A DNA stretch of 64,000 nt from Rhizophagus irregularis (taxonomy: Eukaryota; Glomeromycota; Glomeromycetes; Glomerales; Glomeraceae): assembly GCF_026210795.1 (NCBI RefSeq), contig NC_089441.1, positions 1,736,001 to 1,800,000 of the forward strand, read 5' to 3'. The position numbers were made by a program, and so were the translations under genes. The notes under the pieces are model-generated. The model was not told the origin of the DNA. It did not search any database and was given only the letters and a program-made list of their open reading frames with translations. The stretch's first letter is position 1; every line of letters starts with the position of its first letter. This document shows, one piece after another, positions 1 through 10,792 of this stretch.

Positions 1-306
1 TAAAAAACCTAAATAAACTTTTTTTTAAAAAAAAGGCTTTAACATTTTAAGTTTTAATTAATTTTATTATGGAAAGAAGTAGGAAAAGATGAAAAAAAAG
101 CGTTTGTATTATATGAAGAAATAGTTAATGGTGGATATATTTGGGAGTAGAGACAAATTACTTATATAATTTGTAGAAAATTCTCTTAAGATTAAAACAT
201 TGTGACTAATAAAACAGACTACGATATAGGTACTCTAAAAAAAAGAAAAATAAAGATTTATGCAAAAAAATGATTAATATGGTTTGCATGATGAAATTTT
301 TATATA

Positions 307-764
307 CAGTCTGATCTCGATGTAACGAACCCACGATGTAACGAACTCTCTCGACTTAGCCGAACTTTTTTTTAAAAACCAGTTTCATAGTATTTAAAAA
401 CATCTTGATATACCGAACATCATATAAACTTTGTATAACGTATACCGAACTTTTATTGATTCACCGCGTATTATGAAACAGTAAAAAAATTTTTAATATA
501 CCGAACTCAGTCACATGATTTTCCAATTTCGCCTGAATTTAATTAATGTCGGCCAGAATTAGAACCACTTAATTTTTGCCTAAATTAAGACATCTTTAAT
601 TCTGGCCGAAATTGGGATATTAATCACGTGATTTTCTTTATATACCGAACTTTCACTGAAAAACTTAGGGGTTCGGTATATAATAAAAATTGGCTTTACC
701 GAACTCTACTATATACCAAACTTTTACTCCCAAACCGTGAGTTCGGTATATCGAGATTTGACTG
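307..764. mobile_element. TA-flanked MITE, pogo/Tc1-mariner-like
   Basis: The ends are inverted repeats. The left begins CAGTCTGATCTCGATGTAAC and the right, read in reverse complement, begins CAGTCAAATCTCGATATACC. A TA dinucleotide flanks each end (305-306 and 765-766), as expected for the Tc1/mariner/pogo superfamily. The interior repeats the word TACCGAAC several times and has no transposase, so it is non-autonomous. Related single ends occur near 31607 and perhaps near 8075. The short ORF inside (628-834) is not considered real. Confidence 0.75.
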
Positions 765-1129
765 TAAGAATATGACCGATTTTTGTGTTAAAGATTTTCT
801 CAACAAGCAACTACAAATTTATTTACACAATTAAAATACTAAACTCTGTAAATATACAACAATTATTGAATGTATTTAATAGTTTATATTATAATTTTAG
901 TTATCCATAGCGCAAGTTTTCTGTATTTACCTGTTATAAAAGAGTTTGTTAGTAGTGTGTTAAAATTTTATTTTGTAATAAAAGAAGATACATAGTCAAT
1001 TCCTCCTCCAGAATTAACAGACTTTTATTAACAACAAAGATAGGGTGCCCATATTGAGATCCTGGGTTGGTTACCAACATGTCAATACAGTAATTCTCCT
1101 AATTAAACCAGGAATTCCTTTCTAAAATG

Positions 1130-1325
1130 ACCCAAATTTCTTGATCTATTACTGAAGTGTTGTACTAAGGCTGTATTCGCTTAAATCAAACCAAAAAGTT
1201 CTTGGTCAGTTACTACCAAAGCTGGTGTACCAAGGCTGTATTCTCTTAAATTCAACAAAAGTTTTCTTGATCTACTACCAAAGTTATTGATACAGTAATT
1301 CTTCTAAATTGAAACAGGAATTCCT
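1130..1325. repeat. Imperfect tandem repeat, unit about 62-66 bp
   Basis: Three degenerate units follow one another. Each has a TTCTTG(A/G)TC start, a ctACtACCAAAG-like centre and a TACCAAGGCTGTATTC-like or TACAGTAATTC-like end. A further partial unit lies just upstream near 1080-1125. The units cross the end of the reverse ORF at 1252-1635, which weakens that ORF as a gene. Confidence 0.5.
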
Positions 1326-1635
1326 CGACTCGCTTAGGAGTTACCCTAACTTTGCAAAATAAAAAAAAACACACCCTTTCTTTCAAAAATTTCTGATATA
1401 AGTTCAATCTTTCTGCTTCCTCCAAAAAATGAGTAGACCAAGCATTATCAAGGCTTTTCCAGTTATCTGAGAATGTTGAAGTAACCATGACTCTATAATG
1501 TAAATTCAAAAATCCATAATATGATGAATTATTGCCTTGCCTTTTTAAATAAGAAATAAGAATTAGAAGGTCAAAAGATTGGTTGGTCAGTAGCTTTATA
1601 TTACAAGTTAAAATATTATTCACAAGATTTACCAT
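1252..1635 (-). CDS. Unrecognised small ORF, possible gene fragment
   Basis: This is an ATG-initiated reverse-strand reading frame of 127 codons. I do not recognise a family. The central part has a fairly protein-like composition with scattered Trp, Tyr and charged residues, including a segment NWKSLDNAWSTHFLEEAERL. The last third is made from the tandem repeat at 1130-1325. There is no paralogue elsewhere in the window and no clear splice sites. It may be an exon remnant of a decayed gene or chance. No function is proposed. Confidence 0.2.
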   Translation of the reverse strand: MVNLVNNILTCNIKLLTNQSFDLLILISYLKRQGNNSSYYGFLNLHYRVMVTSTFSDNWKSLDNAWSTHFLEEAERLNLYQKFLKERVCFFLFCKVRVTPKRVEEFLFQFRRITVSITLVVDQENFC

Positions 1636-1679
1636 TTTGGCCAGGATAGTTTTTGGATGTGTTCATATTGTTAATTTCA

Positions 1680-2020
1680 AATAGGTAAATAAATTGTTGA
1701 GAAAGAAGTTTATAATAATGCAAATACTAGTTAAAGAGTTGATAAATACTAAATTGTTTAATAAGGAGTTAATAAATTGTTAAAGAGTAGATATTAATAT
1801 ATTGTTAAGAATAGAAAGAAATAAAGATTCAATAATATGAATCGTTAAAGAATAGAATTAAAGAATAAAAGAATATCATAATAAATTGTTAAAGAATAGA
1901 ATTAAAGAATAAAAAGAATATAAATTGTTAAATAATAGAATTGAATAAAAAGAATAAATAATAAATAAAAAATAAAAGTATTAAATCGTATAAATTGTTA
2001 AGAAAGAATAAAGAAAAATA
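1680..2020. repeat. AT-rich low-complexity repeats
   Basis: Repeats of words such as ATTGTTAAAGAATAGAATTA and AAAGAATAAA with irregular spacing. Composition is almost only A, T and occasional G on the + strand. Probably a degenerated microsatellite; no coding capacity. Confidence 0.7.
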
Positions 2021-2420
2021 AAAATTAATGTTTGGTATCTTATATATAAAATAAGTAGTATGACTTGGATTGACAATGTCAATAATTATATTTAATTTAT
2101 TATTTAGTATGATATTTCAAATGTAATGTAAAGTCACATTTTTTAGGAATATATAAATATGAATCAATATTAGTGATGCTGACTTAAGTGAAGCCGATAG
2201 TTTCAGTTCTTTATAGTTAAAATTAACTTTTGTAAAAATAACAATACATTCTGTATACTTTTTTGATGCACCATTAGATTTTACTGCCAATATTTCAACA
2301 CGTAATAATTTGATATATCACAACTTATATTTAACTTATATTTTGATACACTGCAAAACTTTCAGCAAAAATGGACATTGACTGCGAAAACCACGCGGCT
2401 GTGACGCAGTAAAGCTACTC

Positions 2421-2612
2421 TGCGTAACCTGAAAATAATGTCACGAAATGGTCGGCATTACGCAACTTGACTGAAATTGAGTGTGACGCACATGTGACGG
2501 ATAGTTTCAAGTCAGATACTTATGAAAAATGGAAACAAGGAAGGTGTGACGTCGGTGATGAAAATATCACGTGATTTTAGTGACATTTTTATCAGGTTAC
2601 GCTGGGAAAATC
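2421..2612. mobile_element. MITE-like element with 8-bp direct repeats
   Basis: Direct repeats AGCTACTC lie at 2413-2420 and 2613-2620. Inside them are inverted ends: TGCGTAACCTGAAAATAATG on the left and, reverse-complemented on the right, CAGCGTAACCTGATAAAAAT. The left end seems to lack about ten outer bases present on the right. An 8-bp duplication would fit hAT-type insertion, but the termini do not show a canonical CAGNG, so the family is left open. Confidence 0.5.
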
Positions 2613-3305
2613 AGCTACTCAAGTCCAACTCAACTTAGAAATTCTTAATGCGGAACAAGTTCTTACCCGTTATATTTTATCAATCCCGATACCACTGAAG
2701 AGATCATAAATCTTCCTTATTTTTTAATTAGCAAACGACTGAAATGCCTTTACAACAAATGATTAGGCAAATCCTTTAAATTGTCAATCAAATAATCAGG
2801 TCGCTATCAAACACTGGGAATATTTTGGCAGAAGGGCATAGTTTAAAAATTTCTGAAATAGATTAAAATCCGCTTGACTGGTTCGACTCCAAGATGGCCA
2901 GATATGATCCGTAAGATAATAATGGACATAAGATAACAAATTTTATATTTATGTACTCATTTATGATAGAATGGAAAAAAGTTTTCAATGAAATATAAGT
3001 TTTAAATTTATGGCATTATAATTAATAAAAAACAAAGCATATTTTTAGTTAATAGAATTAATAAATTAATAGAGCTATATGTGTCACTCAATTTTAATCT
3101 TCATCCGTTAGCAGACTTGCAAGCCAATCAAGCACGGCAGATCACCGGTTCTGACCACTAAACCTTCCTTGATTGGTTCGGAGAATTCTGTCCGCAATTT
3201 TACTTTATTTAATGTAGGATCTTCATTAAAAAATTTTTTTTTGCAGTTCTTTGTGTAAAAAGAATATTTTCGGGTGAAAATTTTATTTTACTTATAAAAA
3301 AAAAT

Positions 3306-4795
3306 ATGTCATATAATTTTGAATCTGAAGTACCCGAAGCGCTTGGACAGTTGCTCAAAACAGAAGAGGATTATAATGTTATAATTCATATTGGAGAAGA
3401 ACCTAATTTTAAGGAATTTCATGCGCATTCTAATATTTTACGCTGTAGATCCGAATATTTTAATAAAATACTTTCCAGTGAAAATATTGAAAGAAAAGAT
3501 GGAAAATATATAATTAAGAAATCAAATATTTATCCTCAAGCTTTTGAAATTATCCTTAAGTAAGTTATTACTTTATGTACAATAACTCAGTCTTTTTTTT
3601 TATTCGGTTATTTAATCTCGTATTTTTTTTTCTTAGGTACATTTATACTGGTAAATTTAATATTACTAATAAAGCCGGAACCGAACTTTTGGATTTTATG
3701 ATTATTTCTGACGAAATGATGTTGAAAAAATTAACCAAACTTACCGAAGATTTTATCGTCAAAAATCAACAACAATTCTTACAAAATGATCCAGTTGGAA
3801 TTCTTCAAATCGTATATTATTGTAAACCACTCATTAATTTGCAAGAATTTTGCTTGGAAAAAATTTGCTCTAAACCAGAAATTTTATTCAAATCTGATAA
3901 ATTCATTCAACTACCTGCTCCTTTATTGGAAATTATTTTAAAACGTGATGACTTGAATTTAAAAGAAATTGAAATTTGGGAAAATTTAATTAAATGGGGA
4001 TTAGCACAAGAAAAAACACTTAATCAAGACGTCTCTAAATGGAGCAAAGATGATATTAATATACTTAAAAGGATTCTTTACAAATTTATTCCTTTAATTA
4101 GATTTTTTGAAATATCTACCGAAGATTATTATACTAAAGTTAAACCTTATGAAAAAATATTATCTAAAGAATTAAGAGACGATATTTTAAAATTTTATAT
4201 GCTTCCTGGATACAAGCCAATATATACACCGAGACAACCAAAGTATCCAAAGCTTAACGTTAATACTGAATCAATTATAATTAATTCAAATCATGCTGCA
4301 CTCTTTCCAAATTGGATTGATAGAAAAGGGGACGAGCATATTAATAAAGATATTCCTTATGAATTTAAACTTTTATATAGGGCTAGCAAAGATGGTAATA
4401 CAGCTGCATCATTTCATACTAAATGTGATAATAAGGGAGCTACTGTAGTTGTAGTGAAAATTTCGAATTCAGAGCAAATAGTTGGAGGATATAATCCACT
4501 TTTTTTGGATTCAAGCAATAGTTGTAAATCAACAAAAGACAGTTTTATATTTTCATTTGCAGATAAAAATAACCTTAAAAGCGCAAATGTAGTTTATAGT
4601 AAAACCGGTGATAAATCTATTCAATGTAATTCATCCTTTGGTCCAATATTTGGTGTTGATTTATATATACATTACGGCGATACTTATAATACCTGTAATA
4701 CCTGGACAAGTGATGTATATTCATATCCTACACTTAATTTACCAAATTCATTTAAAGCAGATGATTATGAAGTGTTTCAAGTTATTAAAAAATAA
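3306..4795 (+). CDS. BTB/POZ-BACK-TLDc domain protein
   Basis: Two exons, 3306-3559 and 3637-4795, joined over a 77-bp intron with GTAAGT donor and TTCTTAG acceptor, give 470 aa. The intron sits in phase 2 between the Leu-Lys and Tyr-Ile-Tyr-Thr-Gly of the BTB domain, the same position as in the sister genes at 6011, 11655 and 59545. Approximate domains are BTB at residues 18-120 (YNVIIHIGEE, HAHSNILRCRSEYF), BACK at 125-240 (WENLIKWGLAQ) and TLDc at about 305-470 (CDNKGATVVVVKI, VGGYNP, ending YEVFQVIKK). BTB-BACK proteins typically dimerise and recruit substrates to Cullin-3 ligases; TLDc is linked to oxidative-stress proteins and V-ATPase regulation. The partner and substrate here are unknown. 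Start chosen at the first ATG before the BTB, matching paralogues. No defects seen. Confidence 0.88.
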
Positions 4796-4950
4796 CTGGG
4801 TTAATTTGTATGTACTATATTATATATTATTGTATTTAACGAATTATTTATATGATTTGAAAAGTTCTTGATACGATATATTTTTACTTATCTCTATGAA
4901 TTTAATCAATTTCATAATTCGATTCTTCAAGTTGTAATGGCACTAATCAA

Positions 4951-5064
4951 TTAGGAGCTCGCTTTGAAGAATTTTGTCACAAATTTTATACTTGCCGAAA
5001 TTCTGTATGTATAGAATTATTTGAATCACGATGGGTACAATTAATTTCTCAATATCCTGATTAA
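4951..5064 (+). pseudogene. Fragment of a transposase-like ORF (MULE/FAR1 type)
   Basis: A 37-codon open stretch ending in TAA contains a segment CHKFYTCRNSVCIELFESRW followed by VQLISQYPD. It resembles the region of FAR1-type Mutator-like transposases where a DFY-x-x-RNS motif precedes a W-x-x-L-I-x-x-YP motif. The same region is visible in the decayed transposase at 42660-44540. Nothing before or after continues the family, so it is an isolated remnant downstream of the BTB-TLDc gene. Family assignment is by eye. Confidence 0.4.
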
Positions 5065-6010
5065 GTTATGATATTAATAAATTTTAGAGTATGTATTAAT
5101 TCACATACCATTTTTCGAGTCATTAAGATAATGATTCGCGATCCGAAAGCTATTTAAATGATCGATAAAGACTTGTTTTCCCGCATCTTCTTTTTAATTT
5201 ATTAATTTAAAAAAAAGTGTCATATCGATTTAATACCTAACTAATTACCTTTTAATTAATTTATAAAATTGTGCAATTTATGAATTCGTAATTACAAAAA
5301 TCTAAAGTTAAAAAGGTTAAAAGAATTTTTGATAGGTTGAATACTTGGAATATTTCACTATATAAGAATTCATTTTATTCTATAAAATTTCAAGAAAAGT
5401 AATGAAGTTTTTCCAAGTAATAAAAGTAATAAATAATTACAAAATAAATTAGATAATGTATATATATTTTTAACGAGATATTTTAAGTGTATTACCTTGA
5501 TTTTTCTTGAAACAAAAAATATAATATAACCATGCTTGAGGTAAAGATTCCTCTTAGGTTAAAAGACTGTTGTTCAAATAGTTTCGAAAAGCGGGAATGC
5601 TTTATGGCCCAGTAATCATTTAGTCATTAAAAAATTACCGTATATATGATGAGTAGTGAGCTTCACATATTATAATTATACAACGTAAACTTTCAGTACA
5701 ATAAAAACAAAAAATTGATAAACCTATCGTGCCAAGATTAATTCTACGGTTGTTCGAAATTTTTCGATTCAAATTTAAAAGTCGCAGCTGATCTTGCAGA
5801 TCGCTTCTGCGTTACAGTCTATCCGGTTTTTATTCTGGTCACATAATCCTAACATTAACTTAATTTGTCGTCTAATTGCTCACAGAAAAATATTTACGTG
5901 ATACACAATTTAAATCAATAAGGGGTGTAAATAAATAATATTTTTTTAATCTCTACTTTGTCTAATAACACAAAAAATATTTCACAAAATATATTTTTCT
6001 TTTTTTCATA
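5065..6010. other. Intergenic AT-rich sequence
   Basis: Nothing recognisable is seen between the transposase fragment and the next BTB-TLDc gene. The last hundred bases are presumably that gene's promoter and 5' leader. Confidence 0.5.
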
Positions 6011-7365
6011 ATGAATACTTATCAAGAAGATATAACTGATGATTATCAACAATACTCCGAACAAGATTATAATGTTACAATTTATGCTGGAGAAGAGCCT
6101 AACATTACAGAATTTCATGCTCATTCAATTATTTTACGATGTCGATCTCAATACTTTCGAACAGCACTTTCGTCCAATTGGGCAGAGAAAGAAAATGGAA
6201 TGTATATTCTAAGAAAACCAAATATTTCGGGAAAAATTTTTCAAATTATTCTTAGGTATCATCATTTTTTTTTATCGCTGTTACAATAAATTATATATGT
6301 TTTTTTTTTGCTTACGTGAATTTTTTTTCCTCTAAAAAAAAAAGATACATTTATAGTGGAATGGTAAATTTTAATAAATTTGAAAAAATAGAATATTTAG
6401 AATTTTTAAAAGCAACAGATGAACTTGCATTTGATAAAATAAGAGATTATTGTATCAAAATAATTTGTCAAGAAACGGAAATTTTATTTGAAATCGAAAG
6501 ATTTTCAACTATGCCTCCACGTATATTAGAATTATTACTTCAACAAGATAAACTTGAATTAGAAGAAATTGATATTTGGGGTTATCTTATTAGATGGACT
6601 TATGCTCAAAATCCTACTATTGAATTTGAACCTTCCAAATGGACCGAAAATGATATTGAAATGATGAAAGATACGATAGAAAATTTAATTCCATTAATTA
6701 GATTTGATAATATTTCTTATAAAGATTATTTTGAAAAGATAAACCCTTATGAAAAATTATTATCAAAAAAGATTTTAAGATATTATTCCAATTTAAATTC
6801 AGAATCAAGTGAACTTGACTCTTCTATTATCACACAAAAAGATCTTTTTTATTCATTATTTTTAAATTGGATCAATAAAAAAGATAATAATCAAAAATCA
6901 AGAAAATTTCTTCAATATAATTTCAAACTTTTATTACGTGGAAGTAGGGATGGATTTGATGGTAATGCATTCCATTATAGATGTGATAATAAAGGAGCAA
7001 CAATTATAATAGCGAAAATTAAAGATTCTAAACAATTAGTTGGTGGTTATAATCCATTAGATTGGAAAGGAAGGAATAGTAAATCGACAACTGATAGTTT
7101 TATATTTTTATTTGATGATCATAAAGATGTTAATTCAGGTAAAATTGGTAGAGTAATTCATACAAAGCATGCTATTAGGTGTTATAATAATTGGGGTCCT
7201 ATATTTGGTGCTTATAATTCTCTTGCTATGAGTAATAATTTAGCCATGAATCAAAATGGTGAATGGAGTTCAATTCCACCAATTCCTTCTTCTTATCCTG
7301 ATTTGAATATTCCAAATAAGTTTGAAATTGATGATTATGAAGTATTTCAAGTAATTAAAAAATGA
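6011..7365 (+). CDS. BTB-BACK-TLDc protein with shortened BACK region
   Basis: Exons 6011-6255 and 6345-7365 joined over an 89-bp phase-2 intron give 421 aa. The donor is AG|GTATCA and the acceptor an A-rich AAAG, weaker than in the sisters. The BTB domain (YNVTIYAGEE, FHAHSIILRCRSQYF, WAEKENGMYILRKPNI) and TLDc domain (LRGSRDGFDG, CDNKGATIIIAKI, VGGYNPLDW, YEVFQVIKK) are complete. The BACK part lacks about 35-50 residues that paralogues have between the TDEL motif and the KICQEPEILF motif, including the FLQxxPVGIL helix. The reading frame stays open across the gap, so this is an in-frame deletion rather than decay. Role as for the other BTB-TLDc genes, probably adaptor-like; the deletion could alter Cullin-3 contact. 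The closest relative in the window appears to be the pseudogene at 32784-34153, with which it shares the ELDSSII-QKDL segment. Confidence 0.83.
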
Positions 7366-9215
7366 TATTCCACGAATCATACGTTGAAATTCTTTATCAT
7401 CAATGTAATTAGAGGCACAAAATATATATGTATCTTCATTTTGGTTGAAAAATAATTCTTATAGATCTTTCTTTTAATATCTCATGTTAAATACTAGAGT
7501 TGAATGTACTTCATATTTTTTTTTTTTTACATAAAATATAACCGTATTGAACATTTTACTAGATCCTTTAGTTCTCTGAAATATGTTTTCATCTATCGGT
7601 GATATGTAACGTATTTTTATTGCGACTTGATTTTTTTCCGCATATACTGTAAACACTGATAAAATATTGTATTCAGCCAATTAAAAGAAATTAATATTTT
7701 GTAAATTTTATGTCATTAGATTGTTTAACCACGTTAACCACGTATATAGCATCGACGAAAAAACATTTCTTTTTTTTTTTACACATACAAAATATTTTTC
7801 TGATATAATTCAAAATTCGGTTAGAATATCGTATTCTCAAATTCTAATGTAATGATATGTCGGAATCCGTATAAAAATCTATAATAAAAATATCATTATC
7901 AGCTGCGGTGATGGTCACCGTACCAGCATTATGATGTACTTTCGACCAGAATTAAAAAACTAATAGGCATTACATCATAATTTCACCACCGGTGACCATC
8001 ACCACATGTGATGTTTAACAATACCATTTTTAATATACATCGGTAATATTGAATATCGGGTATATCAAAATCTGACTATATATTAAATCCATTTTTTATT
8101 TTATATTTGGATAAAGAAAGAACAATTTATAAATATTACTTTCGTGATACGAAATAAAAAAAAAATAAAATAAAAATATGAAGTTACAATATTTATCTAG
8201 TAAACAATTTTATTTAATCGAAAACACCATATAAAATAAAAGCTCGACATTAATGTAAAAAAATAAAAAATTTTCATCTTAATATCCCTATAGCTAATAC
8301 TTCAATCATTTTCGTACAGCACTCTTTTTTAATCGAACGAAAAAAGAATAGAATTCCTTACTTTCGACTTCCTTTATTTACATTATACCTAACTACTCCA
8401 TCCTAAGAAATATTTAAGAATTACTTACAATAGTTGCTCGAAATAATTCGCCAAGAAACATAAATACATTTCCCACTGATATTTCGATAGAACCATTAAT
8501 TAAATTTGATGATAACTATTAATACTATAAAATTGAGACCACTCGGCATAAGTCCATAACACAATCAACACACCCTAATCCCTATCATATATTAATCTCG
8601 TTGATTAACCCATAATAATACTAATTAATACCAACCTTTTTGAAATATATAATTAATTGATATATTTTTATTTTACTTTATATTCATTTTCTTTTTTCTT
8701 GAATAAAAAGTATAATCGCAATTACAGTCTTTATAATTCATAACAGATGTAAATAAATAAAGACATACATAAAGAATAATATTTTTGTAAATTTGAAAAA
8801 AAAAAAGATTTCGTGACTTTGTTGGATTCCAACCAAAATGCCGTATAAATCTTAATCGGCGACCTACAGTAGGCTTATCTAACATTCTCAGCCACTAGCG
8901 GATGATATCGTAAATTAAAAATATTTATTTCATTTTTTACTGCGTCTTCATATAAAGATTACCTAAAAACAATGCCAAAAATTCCGTTTTTTTTTTTAAA
9001 AAAAAAAATTAAGTACGAAAATAGACAAATTAACTTTTTTAAGGAAATGAATGTTTTTGTCACCAGACCTTGTGAATCGGTTCACAATAATCAACATAAA
9101 TTCAAATAAATTCAGGATTGAAAGAATTTTAGAAATGATAGCCCTCTTTCAAATACGCTTATCCCAGCGATTCCTAATAAAATAATGAATTTATCCAACA
9201 AAGAAAATTTTCGAA
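7366..9215. other. Intergenic stretch, mostly featureless
   Basis: AT-rich and without a convincing gene. It contains the inverted repeat at 7908-8006 and a possible transposon end at about 8060-8078 (GGTATATCAAAATCTGACTA), which resembles the TIR of the 307-764 element. The short ORFs at 7474-7680 and 8673-8885 have no recognisable content. Confidence 0.45.
7908..8006. repeat. Inverted repeat around GGTGATGGTCACCG
   Basis: The left arm GCGGTGATGGTCACCG and the right arm ACCGGTGACCATCACC are reverse complements with slight differences. The sequence just inside each arm also pairs loosely (ATTATGATGT and ACATCATAAT). The arms are far more GC-rich than the surroundings. Together with a TIR-like word near 8060-8078 this may be an old MITE, but the opposite outer end was not found. 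Confidence 0.5.
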
Positions 9216-9245
9216 ACGTCTACTTTACAATAAATTCCTCCTTTC
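9216..9245 (+). repeat. Upstream near-copy of the next gene's first codons
   Basis: Bases 9216-9245 repeat the start of the coding sequence at 9276-9305 at a spacing of exactly 60 bp. ACG stands in place of the ATG and a TAA appears at the sixth codon. Similarity extends a little upstream (AAAGAAAATTTTCGAAACG against AAAGAAACCTTTAACATG). This is a small tandem duplication spanning the translation start; the upstream copy cannot initiate normally. Confidence 0.75.
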
Positions 9246-9275
9246 AAACAGAAATTCAATAAAGAAACCTTTAAC

Positions 9276-10792
9276 ATGTCTACTTTACAACAAAATCCTC
9301 CTTTCTTGATTGAAGAAATAAAAAATTGGAGTCCAGAGCAAGTCATCAAGTTTTTAGAATCAAAGAAAGGCGAGTTGTCTCTTAATGAAAACCACATTAA
9401 AATTATTGAAAATGAAGAGATTTCTGGTTTGGCCTTACTCTCGTTAACTAAAGAAGATCTCAGAAGTTTCGGTTTGAAAGGAGGACCATCAATAGTAATT
9501 CTAGAACTGATTAAGAATCTCAAAAGTGAAGAACAAACTTCAAGTGTTCAAGAAGTACGGTTAAATGCATTAGAAGATAAGTTAACATCGGTTCAAGAGC
9601 TACTCCAAAAATCTGGTGAGTACTCGACTTAAGTAATTTCATATATTATAATAAAATATTTAATATTCATGTTGATAGAAAATTATTCGTTTTATACAAA
9701 TGGATTTAATTATATGTTCAAAGTAAATTATTATATCTAACTCTTCATATTTTTACTTTCCTGAAAATATTAACCTTATCAATTCATGTCTATTAGTAAT
9801 CCAACAGCAAGTTGAACAATTCAATCCTACTCAAGGAAAAGGAAAAAAAAGGGTAGTAGAACAAGAACAAGGGTATGAAAATCCGACAAAGGTTCTAAAA
9901 ATTTCTAGCACTACAAATGTGAAGTCAACATTAAAAAGTAGTGAAATGGATGTGGATGATACGAATAATAAGGTATGTCTTAAAATCGATGTAATTAATA
10001 TCTTTGATCCTGATGTCTCAATTTCATAAGTTTCATCATATATTTCTTGTTTGAAAGGTCAACGCAAACATTCTATCATCAAATGAGGATATATGTAGTC
10101 ATCATAAAGAGTTTGCATACAATTGCCTTGCTAAAGGAGATATTAATTATTTGATTAATCTTATCAAAAGGCATTTCCAATCCAGGTCAATGATGTCATT
10201 GAAATCTATGAATGAGGCCGTATTTCAAGCCGTTTTAGAAATGCTTCTTCCTTTAATATTTCGTGTTCCTGAACTCCGTCTCATAGTTGATGGGACAAAG
10301 CAAAAGTATAATGGACGCTTTGGTTTTGTTGATATCTTTATCCCTGGTGGAAAGGATAATCCGAGCATCGTTCTGGAATTAAAATATATTAAATTAACAG
10401 GATTGAAAAGCGGAAGTAAAGGACGTTTTACAAAATCTCTCAAAACAACCGAGTTGTATGAGTTGGATAAAAACCTTGAAGAGGAGGATGATGATACAGT
10501 GCTAGATAGAAAATACATGTCAAAAAATTCAAGAACGATAACAACAGTAAGAGAAATCATGAACAATGGTATCCAACAGTTGCAAAACTATATTAGAATA
10601 ATTACAAGAGGTCCAGTTAAAGGATATGTTGATTCCGGAATTTTGGACCCACGAGTTGGCGTTACTGAAACTATGAAAGATTCAGGACAACTTATGGGAT
10701 ATGTTATTATGTCTGTTGGTACTCGTCGAATGTTGGTTCGGTCTTATGGCCCAATTAAAACAGATATATGTTATTTTAGTGTGCCAAAATAG
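9276..10792 (+). CDS. SAM-domain protein with PD-(D/E)XK nuclease-like domain
   Basis: Three exons, 9276-9615, 9797-9972 and 10058-10792, give 416 aa. Introns of 181 and 85 bp use GTGAGT/TTAG and GTATGT/AAAG, and all joins keep frame. Residues about 10-80 look like a SAM domain (IKNWSPEQVIKFLESKK, LLSLTKEDLRSFGLKGGP), usually a protein-protein oligomerisation module. A charged, glutamine-rich linker follows, with a basic patch GKGKKR. The C-terminal 245 residues contain FGFVDIFIPGG then IVLELKYIKL, the spacing of Asp and Glu-x-Lys seen in PD-(D/E)XK nuclease-superfamily domains, and end YGPIKTDICYFSVPK. Whether the domain cuts DNA is unknown. Such SAM/nuclease-like genes occur in large families in Glomeromycotina, possibly linked to mobile elements or effectors; this is inference. 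The first exon's reverse-strand ORF is a shadow. Confidence 0.75.

Larger units (their letters stand above)
767..3305. other. Gene-free AT-rich stretch with small repeats
   Basis: No convincing gene is visible. It holds the imperfect tandem repeats at 1130-1325, a weak reverse ORF at 1252-1635, low-complexity sequence at 1680-2020 and a MITE-like element at 2421-2612, each listed separately. The remainder is plain AT-rich sequence, and the last part is presumably the promoter of the gene at 3306. Confidence 0.5.

Noticed and set aside
628-834. 68-codon ORF overlapping the first MITE
   Set aside because: It starts in a non-coding transposon interior and crosses its end; the repeats explain the open frame.
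2880-2900. Perfect Pol III B-box-like GGTTCGACTCC
   Set aside because: Neighbouring bases form neither a T-stem nor an acceptor stem, and no A-box lies at the right distance.
3100-3185. Possible tRNA-like A-box on the reverse strand (TTTAGTGGTCAGAACC)
   Set aside because: No matching B-box or cloverleaf could be drawn.
8815-8895. Reverse-strand tRNA-Ser/Leu-like stretch (TGGCTGAG ... TTGGTTGGAATCCAA)
   Set aside because: The T-arm is plausible but the acceptor halves do not pair, and the B-box has a G where the conserved C is expected.
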